Assembly: GCA_002841155.1 (NCBI GenBank)
Contig: PHEH01000002.1
Span: forward strand, 248,001 to 312,000
Length of the DNA: 64,000 nt
Direction of reading: 5' to 3'
Origin: Alphaproteobacteria bacterium HGW-Alphaproteobacteria-18
Lineage (GTDB): Bacteria > Pseudomonadota > Alphaproteobacteria > Caulobacterales > Hyphomonadaceae
Shown here: one piece after another, positions 7,779-15,300 of the stretch
How the letters are laid out: each line of letters opens with the position of its first letter
How positions within the stretch are numbered: position 1 is the first letter of the stretch
Position numbers and translations under genes: made by a program
Notes under the pieces: model-generated
Databases searched by the model: none
What the model was told of the DNA's origin: nothing
What the model saw: only the letters and a program-made list of their open reading frames with translations

Positions 7779-9026
7779 TTAGCGGAAGAGCGACAGCAGA
7801 GCCTGCGGCGCCTGGTTCGCAATCGACAGCGCCTGGACGCCGAGCTGTTGCTGAACCTGAAGAGCCTGCAGTTTTGCCGAAGCAGCTTCCATGTCCGTGT
7901 CGGTGAGGCCACCGATACCGGTTGTCATCGAGTCAACCAGCGTCTGAACGAATTCAGACTGGCTGGAGAGACGGTTCTGCGAAGAACCGAAAGCAGCAGC
8001 CGCATCGATTGCCGTGTTGAGGAGACCCTCGATCGTGGTCAAAGCAGCAGCCGCGCCAGCGGTCGACGTCACGTCGATATTGGCAAGGTTACCGAGGCCG
8101 CCGGAAGTCACGCCAGACGTACCACCGGTTGCTGTCACAGCCGTAACCGACAGGTTGCCTGTCGAACCGTTGGTGATGGTGATCTCATCGCCGTCACGAG
8201 TAACCGAGTAGTTGGTCTCGCCCGTTGCCGCGAAGAAGTTCGACATCTGCGTGGTCAGGTTGGCAGCAACCGACTCCAGGCTGTCAGACGAGGAAGCAAC
8301 ATACTCGAAGCTGCGAGTACCAAGCGAGTTGGCAGCGGTCGCATCGCTAAGGGTGATGCGATAGCTGTTACCATCAGCGACCGAAGCGATGGCGATGGTC
8401 TGGGTAGCAGCAGCTGCAACGGTTGCCGCTGTGCCGGCAGCTGTGCCACCGTTGTCCATGATGCTCGTATTGGTCACGGCCGTAGCGCCGAAGGTCGCCG
8501 CCGCGCCGGTGTTGGCAACCGACAGGTCATGACGGCTAACGGCAATGAAGGATGCCGAAACAGAGCCACCAGCCGAACGGTCGAGCGAAGCAAGGACGTT
8601 CACATCCTGGCTCGCCGAGCCGTTGATCAGGTTCAGGCCGTTGAACTGGGCGGCGCTGACATAGCCTTCGATCAGCGAGATCTTTTCAGCAATGTCGGTC
8701 TGGTATTTCGCGCGGTCAACGTTCTCGCCCTGGGCGCCAACGATCAGCGTCTTGATTTCCTGGAGGGTCGAGGTGACCTTTTCAGCGGCCGAACGGGCAA
8801 CGCCAACGGTCGACGAACCAAGGTTCAGAGAGTCGGAGATCGCCTTGAAGCTTTCAACATCGCTCGACATCACCGTCGAGACGGCCCAGACAGCGGCGTT
8901 ATCTTTGGCGTTGGAAACTTTCTTGCCGGTCGAGATTTCGCTCTGAACGGTCTCGAGGTTCCGGTTGATGTTGCGGAGGGTTTCCAGCGCAACCATCGAG
9001 CTGTTGTTGGTCAGGATGCTAGACAT
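7779..9026 (-). CDS. Flagellin
   Basis: A 415-residue flagellin, the only one in the window. The conserved N-terminal D0/D1 region (STGKKVSNAKDNAAVWAVS at about residues 32-50) and the C-terminal helix (AANA-type end, QAPQALLSLFR) are both intact. The roughly 200-residue centre is rich in Ala, Thr, Ser and Gly with few aromatics and is an expanded variable D2-like domain; Caulobacter flagellins (about 273 residues) largely lack it. An antisense frame longer than the gene exists but is a codon-bias shadow. Downstream lie flaF and flbT. Confidence 0.96.
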   Translation of the reverse strand: MSSILTNNSSMVALETLRNINRNLETVQSEISTGKKVSNAKDNAAVWAVSTVMSSDVESFKAISDSLNLGSSTVGVARSAAEKVTSTLQEIKTLIVGAQGENVDRAKYQTDIAEKISLIEGYVSAAQFNGLNLINGSASQDVNVLASLDRSAGGSVSASFIAVSRHDLSVANTGAAATFGATAVTNTSIMDNGGTAAGTAATVAAAATQTIAIASVADGNSYRITLSDATAANSLGTRSFEYVASSSDSLESVAANLTTQMSNFFAATGETNYSVTRDGDEITITNGSTGNLSVTAVTATGGTSGVTSGGLGNLANIDVTSTAGAAAALTTIEGLLNTAIDAAAAFGSSQNRLSSQSEFVQTLVDSMTTGIGGLTDTDMEAASAKLQALQVQQQLGVQALSIANQAPQALLSLFR

Positions 9027-9151
9027 CTATCTATCCATTCTTGTGTCGCCGCTATTTTTGACTGCGGCTGTTTGTTGAAACGCGTCTTCCTGACGTTGGA
9101 GCCGGGGCCCCGAACTTTCGTAGTTCCACACTCCTCTCATAAGACTGAGCG

Positions 9152-9167
9152 ATAAATGTACGGTTAA
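9152..9167 (-). promoter_or_regulatory. CtrA-like box upstream of flagellin
   Basis: On the minus strand TTAA-N7-TTTAT spans 9167-9152, 126-141 bp before the flagellin ATG. It has the same architecture as boxes at the fliK/flgJ and fliF/fliL divergent promoters. I found no convincing sigma-54 -24/-12 element (GG-N10-GC) between the box and the gene; the nearest sequence has GG-N10-GT. Confidence 0.4.
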
Positions 9168-9172
9168 TTCGC

Positions 9173-9553
9173 TCACACCCTTTTGAGATATTGTCCTGTG
9201 GCATGCGAGAAGGCGATCTGGCTTCCGCCCTGCCGGTAGGAACCGACGAAAGCATCGTTTGCCGGCCTTTGGAATCGTCCAATGAGACTGGTAACACCAT
9301 TGCGCACGGCATTGAGCAAAAGCGCGTTTTCCTCAGAGAGCTGAATAACGTCGAGAACGAGCTGGCGCGTTTCACCTGAGACAGCGATCGGCGTACGCTC
9401 ACCAAAGGCAGCTTCGAACGATTCCAGCGCAGCCAGTTTCTCTCCGCTGAGATTGGCCGCTTCCCTCACCAGCCCCGCCATGAGGTATTCCCTCTCCGCG
9501 ATCAGAATGTCTTCAAGGTCCAGTGCAGATGTTTGTATTCTCTGTTCAATCAT
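9173..9553 (-). CDS. FlgN-like flagellar chaperone (tentative)
   Basis: A 126-residue, mostly helical protein with the size, charge pattern and end motif of alphaproteobacterial FlgN-like proteins: a long N-terminal coiled region (ILIAEREYLMAGLVREAANL), a central VIQLSEENALLLNAVRNG helix and a C-terminal SYRQGGSQ tail. FlgN chaperones the hook-filament junction proteins FlgK and FlgL, both encoded at 21-24 kb. It overlaps the flgJ-like gene by 8 nt, which indicates translational coupling. The assignment rests on architecture and context rather than a diagnostic motif. Confidence 0.6.
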   Translation of the reverse strand: MIEQRIQTSALDLEDILIAEREYLMAGLVREAANLSGEKLAALESFEAAFGERTPIAVSGETRQLVLDVIQLSEENALLLNAVRNGVTSLIGRFQRPANDAFVGSYRQGGSQIAFSHATGQYLKRV

Positions 9554-9878
9554 CGGGCATCTCGCTCATTGATGTCGTGACAGCCTGCTGACCGGAAGTC
9601 ATTTGATCGACTTTGCGGGCAAGCCCGAGCGGGCGGGATTCGGCCAAATCTTCAGCGATCGCTTCCACAACATATCTGGAGAAAGCAGATGCGGCCTCTC
9701 CGCCTCCGAGCGTAAGGGATTTTTCCAGGCCGGCATGACTCAACATCTCTGCCCAGAGCATTTGTTCGAATCGCTTCCCAATATCGGAGCGCTCTTCGCT
9801 GGCCGCGCCAGGCGCCCTGCCCTCTCCTGATTGTAGCGCGGAAGGCAGCGCTACTCCGGGCATTGTGGGTAAGATCAT
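9546..9878 (-). CDS. FlgJ-type rod-binding protein without muramidase domain
   Basis: About 110 residues matching only the N-terminal rod-binding half of FlgJ: the helix KRFEQMLWAEMLSHAGLEKS, a glycine-rich turn, then AFSRYVVEAIAEDLAES. The peptidoglycan-hydrolysing domain of gamma-proteobacterial FlgJ is absent, as is common in alphaproteobacteria, so another enzyme must open the wall for the rod. Start 9878 is chosen because GGAG lies 6 nt upstream; an in-frame ATG pair at 9917/9914 is possible but has poor spacing. It is coupled to the FlgN-like gene. Confidence 0.8.
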   Translation of the reverse strand: MILPTMPGVALPSALQSGEGRAPGAASEERSDIGKRFEQMLWAEMLSHAGLEKSLTLGGGEAASAFSRYVVEAIAEDLAESRPLGLARKVDQMTSGQQAVTTSMSEMPDD

Positions 9879-9928
9879 GGGTTGCTCCGAAAATTTATTC
9901 CGCTCGGGGAGCATCATGTCCCCGTTGG

Positions 9929-9944
9929 TTAACTCATATTTTAC
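9929..9944. promoter_or_regulatory. CtrA-like box in flgJ-like/fliK divergent promoter
   Basis: TTAA-N7-TTTAC on the plus strand, one mismatch from TTAA-N7-TTAAC; the minus strand reads TAAA-N7-TTAACC. It lies 49 bp before the fliK ATG and just upstream of the flgJ-like gene, so one site could serve both. A further TTAA occurs at about 9965. Confidence 0.5.
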
Positions 9945-9992
9945 GGCGCATGGTTGTAGATAGGTTAATACGAGACATAGGTGGAAGGCAGG

Positions 9993-11378
9993 ATGACTTT
10001 CTCCGTTGATATGGACTTCTGGCCTTTTCAGGCAGGTTCATTGCAGGATGCGACAGCCCGTGCAGATTCGGGTAACGGCCGCGGCAAGGATTTTGCCAGC
10101 AGCCTAGTTGGCGTTTCGGCCGACACTGCCTCCAGTGTCGACCAGCCCCTTGCAGCGCGTGACGCCGTTCCGCTTGCCTCTTTGAACCTGTTTCACGGCT
10201 TGCCCACCCCAGCGCCTGAAACTCAAGACCAGCTTGCGTCCATGCCGGTCGAGGATATGGCAGCTCTATCTGTGCAGGCTGGACTTGTTGTCCCGATCAA
10301 TCAGGAAGCTCCGACGCCGAAGCAAGGCACCGGCACCGAGCCGGCCCCAGAGGCAGACGCAATCGCGGCAGAAGATGCCCCGCAGCCAGCAGACTCCGGA
10401 CTGATTGTAACCCTGCGCCCTGTTGCCGAGGCGCCGCCGGCCGACAATGTCGTTCAAACCGCCGCGCCAAACGCCGCCGCTGTTGGCGAAACACACAGCC
10501 AAGCACCAATCCTTCCCGAAAATGCAGTCACGCCGATGTCGGCGCCCGTCACCCTGGGGGCCACTTCCATCCCGGAATCCGTCCCGGTGGCCGACAAGCC
10601 TCGGATCGAGGCGGCTTCTGCGCTCGCCGGTACGCCCCCAATGACCGCCAAGACGCCCGCAGCCTCTCTCCCCGAACACGCCCCGCCCGCGAGGCGCAGC
10701 GCAACCGCTTCTCCAGATGCCAGATTTCCCGACAGCCTGCCGGCAGACATGCTTGCTGATCTCAGCGACCAGCCATCGCCTGCCATAGGCGCGGCAGGCT
10801 CCGAGCCTGGGCAGACTGGCAATTCCGGCGCGGATACAACCGCGAATCCCTCGATACCCGGCGCGGCGTTGGGCGGCGCTGCCCCGCCAGGGCAACCCTC
10901 ACCTCAACCAACCGGCAATCCGGCCACGGCACAACTGACGCCGGCGCACGCCATGCTCACAGCAACCGCGACGCAGCTGCCTGAGATCGTCGCGCGCGCG
11001 ACCAGCGACGGTCAGGATGACCGCATCATGGTCCAGCTTGATCCTCCCGAACTGGGCCGCGTCTCGATTGATTTCAAATTCGACGCTCAGGGACTTCAGC
11101 ATGTGACGATCACAGCGGAGAGCCCCGAAGCCATGCGCCAGCTCCGCCTGATGCACTTCGAACTTGTTCAGGCACTCGAGCGCAATGGCCTGACGGGTCA
11201 GAATATGAGCTTCCAGCATCAGGCCCCCCAGCAGAATGAAGGCTGGGGCGAGAATGCAAAACTGGCCGGCACACGCTTTGACACCCCTGCCCTCACCGGC
11301 ACTGGCCTCATGATAGCAGCAGACAGCAACCCCAACCGTCAGATCGCTTCCAGCGGCCGGCTGGATATCAGACTTTAG
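9993..11378 (+). CDS. fliK: Flagellar hook-length control protein FliK
   Basis: A 461-residue protein of typical FliK build. A long low-complexity Ala/Pro/Thr/Gln-rich region (about residues 20-330) acts as the molecular ruler. A compact C-terminal domain contains the family signature (IMVQLDPPELGRVSIDFKFD near residue 350) that interacts with FlhB to switch export specificity. A Gln/Asn-rich tail follows. The ATG at 9993 has GGAAGG just upstream; a GTG at 9981 is less likely. It is followed 9 bp later by flgD. Confidence 0.93.
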   Translation: MTFSVDMDFWPFQAGSLQDATARADSGNGRGKDFASSLVGVSADTASSVDQPLAARDAVPLASLNLFHGLPTPAPETQDQLASMPVEDMAALSVQAGLVVPINQEAPTPKQGTGTEPAPEADAIAAEDAPQPADSGLIVTLRPVAEAPPADNVVQTAAPNAAAVGETHSQAPILPENAVTPMSAPVTLGATSIPESVPVADKPRIEAASALAGTPPMTAKTPAASLPEHAPPARRSATASPDARFPDSLPADMLADLSDQPSPAIGAAGSEPGQTGNSGADTTANPSIPGAALGGAAPPGQPSPQPTGNPATAQLTPAHAMLTATATQLPEIVARATSDGQDDRIMVQLDPPELGRVSIDFKFDAQGLQHVTITAESPEAMRQLRLMHFELVQALERNGLTGQNMSFQHQAPQQNEGWGENAKLAGTRFDTPALTGTGLMIAADSNPNRQIASSGRLDIRL

Positions 11379-11387
11379 GAGTATCCA

Positions 11388-12041
11388 ATGACCACGGTAA
11401 GCTATGATGCAGCGGCGGCCAGCCCGGTAACGAATGCCTCCACGTCCAATGCGAAGATGGGCAGCGAATACAGCAGCTTCATCAAGTTGCTTACGGCGCA
11501 GGTGAAAAACCAGGATCCGTTGTCCCCAATGGACTCGACCCAGTTCGTGCAGCAGCTGGCCACTTTCTCGAGCCTCGAGCAGCTCGTGAACTCGAATACC
11601 GCTCTTTCCAGCATCGCCGCCATGATCAGCGACCTGAACGGGTTGATGGCAAGCCAGTGGCTGGGCCAGGACGTAACCTTTTCCTCCTCCTGGATGCCTT
11701 TTACAGGCAGCGCAGCAACCTTCTCATATGAAGCTCCGCTCGGAACGACAAACAGCATCCTTACCGTCAAGGATAAAGACGGCAATGCCGTCTGGACTGA
11801 AACGCTTGCCCCGGACGAAACGGTCTTCAAGTGGAATGGTCCGTATACCAATGGCGAAACCGCGACGGTGGACAATATGTACGAGTTCGTCATCGACCAT
11901 TACCAAGACAATACCTTCAAAGGGACAGCCGTGCCCAACGTCATCACCAAAGTCACGGATATCCTCAGCGACAATGGCGTGCTTCGTCTTGGGACCGCTT
12001 CAGGCCTCACGGTCGATCTATCTCAGGCCCGCAGGCTTTGA
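11388..12041 (+). CDS. flgD: Flagellar hook capping protein FlgD
   Basis: The 217-residue protein has the FlgD N-terminal motif FIKLLTAQVKNQDPLSPMDS (about residues 32-51) followed by TQFVQQLATFSSLEQLVN. A beta-rich C-terminal half with FlgD Tudor/FnIII-like content contains VFKWNG. FlgD caps the growing hook and scaffolds FlgE assembly. A good ribosome binding site (AGGAG) sits 6 nt upstream. It pairs with fliK as a two-gene hook operon and ends 42 bp from the convergent fliL paralog. Confidence 0.95.
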   Translation: MTTVSYDAAAASPVTNASTSNAKMGSEYSSFIKLLTAQVKNQDPLSPMDSTQFVQQLATFSSLEQLVNSNTALSSIAAMISDLNGLMASQWLGQDVTFSSSWMPFTGSAATFSYEAPLGTTNSILTVKDKDGNAVWTETLAPDETVFKWNGPYTNGETATVDNMYEFVIDHYQDNTFKGTAVPNVITKVTDILSDNGVLRLGTASGLTVDLSQARRL

Positions 12042-12056
12042 TGCCAAGGCAGGAAA

Positions 12057-12082
12057 CACCAGCCTCTGTCTGGAGGCTGGTG
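12057..12082. terminator. Hairpin between convergent flgD and fliL paralog
   Basis: A perfect 10-bp stem (CACCAGCCTC, 12057-12066, with 12073-12082) and 6-nt loop lies in the 42-bp gap between two converging operons. No U-run follows on either strand, so its role as a terminator rests on position. Confidence 0.5.
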
Positions 12083-12083
12083 A

Positions 12084-12647
12084 TCAGAGATCCTGACGGG
12101 CGATATCAAGGATCAGGACATTCTTGATCCCTATACTAGGGAACTTCTTCTGCAATGCCCCGAGAAGAAGAGACCGAAGAGTTTCATAATTCTCAATGCT
12201 GGTCATTGACTGGAACGTCCTGCCATCTCCACTGATCTCGATCAGCGTCGTCATTACGACATCCCTGAGCACGGGCTCCTGCGAGAAAAGCTTATCAGAA
12301 GACGCGGCATCCGCCTCGATATTGATGTTGAGGATAACCAGGCTGACGACTTTTTCATGCTGGATGATCGGAACTACGAACTCGCGGCTGAATTTGAAAT
12401 AGACAGCTCCTGAGCTGCTGCTGGACGCGCCGTGCCCGTCTTTCTTGGCTTTTTTATCGTCGCCGCCATGAGAATCCTTGGCCTTCACTTTCGGCGCATG
12501 GGCATCCTCGCCCGCATCCCCATGCCCCTTGCCATCCTCTTCAGCGGCAGCCGCGCTTGCCCCTCCGCCCCCACGGAGCATATGCCCGGCAACACCGCCT
12601 ATGACGATGCAGATAACAGCAACCAGAGCAGTGATGATGTGTTTCAT
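12084..12647 (-). CDS. FliL-family protein (second FliL paralog)
   Basis: A 187-residue bitopic protein. One N-terminal membrane helix (residues 4-24) is followed by a linker (about 30-75) extremely rich in His, Asp, Lys, Gly and Ser, then a FliL-like domain (FSREFVVPIIQHEKVVSLVI). FliL surrounds the stator in the periplasm and links it to the basal body. This is distinct from the fliL at 29458 and lies last in the flgF-flgG-flgA-flgH transcript. The linker could bind divalent metals or span the wall; that is inference. Confidence 0.72.
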   Translation of the reverse strand: MKHIITALVAVICIVIGGVAGHMLRGGGGASAAAAEEDGKGHGDAGEDAHAPKVKAKDSHGGDDKKAKKDGHGASSSSSGAVYFKFSREFVVPIIQHEKVVSLVILNINIEADAASSDKLFSQEPVLRDVVMTTLIEISGDGRTFQSMTSIENYETLRSLLLGALQKKFPSIGIKNVLILDIARQDL

Positions 12648-12656
12648 ACAGATACC

Positions 12657-13361
12657 CTAAAAGGGGACAATGCGATCAATGATCTTTGTACCGACCTTGC
12701 GGTCCGTAGCGGAGGATGCGTCGCCGTTGCTGACATAAGCCAACTTGGCATCTGCGATCTTCTCATAGGTTACCGTGTTCATCCTCGTGATATCCTGCGT
12801 GCGGATAACACCCGAAACCGTCAGATAGCGCACTTCATTGCTCACCCGCGTCTGTTGGTAGCCATGAATGATGAGGTTGCCATTCGGCTCAACGCCGACA
12901 ACCCGTGCCGCAAGCGTGAAGGTGACCTTCTCCGCGCGTTTGACTGCTCCCGAGCCGTTCTGGCTGGAATTTCGTGAGTAATCGACACCTGGAGAAAGGC
13001 TTGCGCCGCCAGGAAGAATGCCGTTTGCCCATTCAGGAAGGCCGAACATCGCGTCGACGCTCATGTCATCACTGGCATTCCGGTTGCGCGAGAGTGAGCT
13101 CTGGAGGCTCGCCTGATCGTTCATCTCGACAACCACGGTCAGAAGGTCGCCGACTTCTTTCGCCCGGCGCATGCTGAGCAACGCTGTTGGCGCCGTTTCC
13201 CAGAGCGATGCGTTCTGGATGTTCGGGTCTGCCGGTTCCGGTACAGCGCCTGGATAGCCGGCGTAAGGCACTGGCGGCGTAAAATCCGGAACAGGCTGGG
13301 CTGAACTGGCACACGCTGCGGCAGCGAGGGCGACGAAAGGCAGGGAGAAGAAGGTTTTCAT
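12657..13361 (-). CDS. flgH: Flagellar L-ring lipoprotein FlgH
   Basis: The 234-residue protein carries a lipoprotein signal (MKTFFSLPFVALAAAACASS; lipidated Cys near residue 17) and the FlgH core: a SLWE motif, AKEVGDLLTVVVEMND, then the conserved GVIRTQDI-type segment near the C-terminus. FlgH forms the outer-membrane L ring. Its ATG overlaps the flgA stop (ATGA), so the longer ORF start 15 nt upstream is not needed. Order flgF-flgG-flgA-flgH is the Caulobacter/rhizobial arrangement. Confidence 0.95.
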   Translation of the reverse strand: MKTFFSLPFVALAAAACASSAQPVPDFTPPVPYAGYPGAVPEPADPNIQNASLWETAPTALLSMRRAKEVGDLLTVVVEMNDQASLQSSLSRNRNASDDMSVDAMFGLPEWANGILPGGASLSPGVDYSRNSSQNGSGAVKRAEKVTFTLAARVVGVEPNGNLIIHGYQQTRVSNEVRYLTVSGVIRTQDITRMNTVTYEKIADAKLAYVSNGDASSATDRKVGTKIIDRIVPF

Positions 13362-13765
13362 TGTGCGAGGACCCATCCGTTTTCCTGGACAATTCCCTGA
13401 ACCAACTGACGTGATTGGAGGTTCAGTACGGTGACCGGTTCATTGAGAGAGGCTTCCCCCATGGCGCGACCCGTGGTGGAGATTTCGAGACCACCGTGGA
13501 TATACTTCACGGTGACGATCTGATTGCGCGTAACGAGCCTTGCAGGACGCGTGTTGTCCATTGTGATCGGCTGGCCTGCATAAATCGTGCGCTTGGCTTC
13601 CCGCCCGATTATCGCTTCTTCACTCGTGGCGGAGAAGCCGGAATCCACCAGAGCATTGACTGGCGTGACCCTGTCCCCTGCCCGGATAACTTCCGAAGCA
13701 ACCAGAGATGAAGCGTCTGTCAAGGCGATAAGCGCGCTGAAGCTGAGGGCGAACAAGGTGCTCAT
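13358..13765 (-). CDS. flgA: Flagellar P-ring chaperone FlgA (short form)
   Basis: A 135-residue secreted protein with a signal peptide (about residues 1-23) and a single SAF-like C-terminal region: AIIGREAKRTIYAGQPI, then VTVKYIHGGLEISTTGRAM and a final LVQGIVQENG. FlgA escorts FlgI in the periplasm for P-ring assembly. The protein is much shorter than enterobacterial or Caulobacter FlgA, so the N-terminal domain appears to be missing. It sits between flgG and flgH. Confidence 0.9.
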   Translation of the reverse strand: MSTLFALSFSALIALTDASSLVASEVIRAGDRVTPVNALVDSGFSATSEEAIIGREAKRTIYAGQPITMDNTRPARLVTRNQIVTVKYIHGGLEISTTGRAMGEASLNEPVTVLNLQSRQLVQGIVQENGWVLAQ

Positions 13766-13769
13766 GCCG

Positions 13770-14555
13770 CTACCTCAGACGCGTGGTGGCCGACAGCATC
13801 TCATCTGATGCCGTGATCACCTTGGAGTTGAGTTCATAGCCGCGCTGGGCCTCGATCAGGTCAGCGATCTCTTTCACGACATCCACGGCCGAGTCTTCTA
13901 TATAGCCCTGACGCAGGAATCCCATCCCTTCCGTTCCCGGAAGAAGCCGGTTTGCAGCGCCGGAAGCTTCGGTCTCTCGGAACATGTTGTCACCGATAGC
14001 CTCGAGCCCCTTCTCGTTGACGAAGCGAACGAGAGAGATATTCCCGATAGCCTGACCTGCTGTCTCATTGTCGAAGTAGGCAACCACTTCTCCATCCCGG
14101 CTGATGGATATGCGGCGGGCATCCTCAGGGATCACGATCCCGTCGGCGAGAGGGAAACCATCCGAGGTCACAATCTCGCCGTCAGCGCTACGGCTGAGTT
14201 TACCATCGCGTGTGAAGGCCGGCTCGCCCGAAGGCAGTGTGACTTCCAGATAACCATTGCCATCAATGGCAATGTCCAACTCGGCATTTGTCTGGCGCAA
14301 CGATCCCTGAGTAAGGTCCATCGATACGGTGGTTGGGCGCACACCCGTACCGAGCTGGATACCTGACGGCACAACCGTTCCAACCTGAGATGTAATCGTG
14401 CCTGGGGTCAGATATTGCTGGTACATGAGGTCCGAAAATTCGGCCGTTCGCGGACGATATGCGGTCGTACTCATGTTAGCGATGTTGTTCGAGATAACTT
14501 CCACACGCATTTGTTGGGCGGCCATCCCGGACGCGGCAATCTGCAATGACTTCAT
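13770..14555 (-). CDS. flgG: Flagellar distal rod protein FlgG
   Basis: The 261-residue protein matches FlgG: N-terminal motif VISNNIANMSTTAYRPR, a central beta-rich domain with LDIAIDGNGYLEVTLPSGE, and the C-terminal axial helix EIADLIEAQRGYELNSKVI. FlgG builds the distal rod. It lies 28 nt downstream of flgF and is followed by flgA. Confidence 0.97.
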   Translation of the reverse strand: MKSLQIAASGMAAQQMRVEVISNNIANMSTTAYRPRTAEFSDLMYQQYLTPGTITSQVGTVVPSGIQLGTGVRPTTVSMDLTQGSLRQTNAELDIAIDGNGYLEVTLPSGEPAFTRDGKLSRSADGEIVTSDGFPLADGIVIPEDARRISISRDGEVVAYFDNETAGQAIGNISLVRFVNEKGLEAIGDNMFRETEASGAANRLLPGTEGMGFLRQGYIEDSAVDVVKEIADLIEAQRGYELNSKVITASDEMLSATTRLR

Positions 14556-14583
14556 AGGCGTCTCCTACACCTGGCAAAATAGT

Positions 14584-15300
14584 TCAACGTTCCCGCACAG
14601 CTGTGATCAGCTGGCTGATGCGCTGGTCCTCCCTTTCAAGAAGTGCCTGGCCCGCCTCATAGGCGCGCTGGACTTCAATCATCCGGGCCACTTCCAGCAC
14701 CGGCGAAACATTCGACTGCTCAAGCGCGCCCTGGACGAGCTTTGCATCCTCAGCCTGCACGACGCCGCCTTCAGCAGAAAAGTATGTATTCGAATCACGC
14801 TGTAACTGCCCATCGGCGCGCATGATCCCGATTTGATCTATGATCTGACCATTGCCCGTGATCGAACCATCTGCGCCAAAGGACACATCCAGCGCGTCCT
14901 CGGGAATGTTGATCGGATTTCCGCCAGCACTGAGCACAGGATTTCCCTGCATGTCGATCAGCTGTCCGGCCGCCGAAAGCTGGAAATGCCCCGCCCGCGT
15001 CAAACGCTCCCCCTGCGGTGTTTCCACCCGGAAGAAGCCCTCGCCCTGGATAGCCAGGTCAAACCGGCCCCCTGTAAAGTTCAGTCCACCCTGCTCCATC
15101 TGGAAGATGTGCCCGCCAAGCCCACCCATCGAGAGCGACTGGTCGGCCGAGGTTCCCGTCGAGACCAGAAACTCGGTAAAGATGGCACGATCGGATTTGT
15201 AGCCCGTGGTGCTGGAGTTGGCGAGGTTGTTGGCCACCGACTGCATCTCGTGCATCAAGCCCTGCTGACGCGCCAGTGTCGTATAGATCGGACTCGACAT
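14584..15300 (-). CDS. flgF: Flagellar proximal rod protein FlgF
   Basis: A 238-residue rod protein with the motif SVANNLANSSTTGYKSD, a central FDLAIQGEGFFRVETPQGE and the C-terminal VARMIEVQRAYEAGQALLE helix. It is distinguished from FlgG by length and by preceding it. The start codon shares one base with the stop of the upstream 585-residue protein, so the two are translationally coupled, placing that unusual protein firmly in the flagellar operon. Confidence 0.95.
   Translation of the reverse strand: MSSPIYTTLARQQGLMHEMQSVANNLANSSTTGYKSDRAIFTEFLVSTGTSADQSLSMGGLGGHIFQMEQGGLNFTGGRFDLAIQGEGFFRVETPQGERLTRAGHFQLSAAGQLIDMQGNPVLSAGGNPINIPEDALDVSFGADGSITGNGQIIDQIGIMRADGQLQRDSNTYFSAEGGVVQAEDAKLVQGALEQSNVSPVLEVARMIEVQRAYEAGQALLEREDQRISQLITAVRER

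Noticed and set aside
9095-9125. Possible sigma-54 promoter for flagellin
   Set aside because: The best match has GG-N10-GT rather than GG-N10-GC, so I do not call it.
7848-9155. 435-residue plus-strand open frame opposite flagellin, longer than the gene itself
   Set aside because: Arg/Cys/His-rich composition with no domain; it results from codon bias of the Ala/Thr-rich flagellin.
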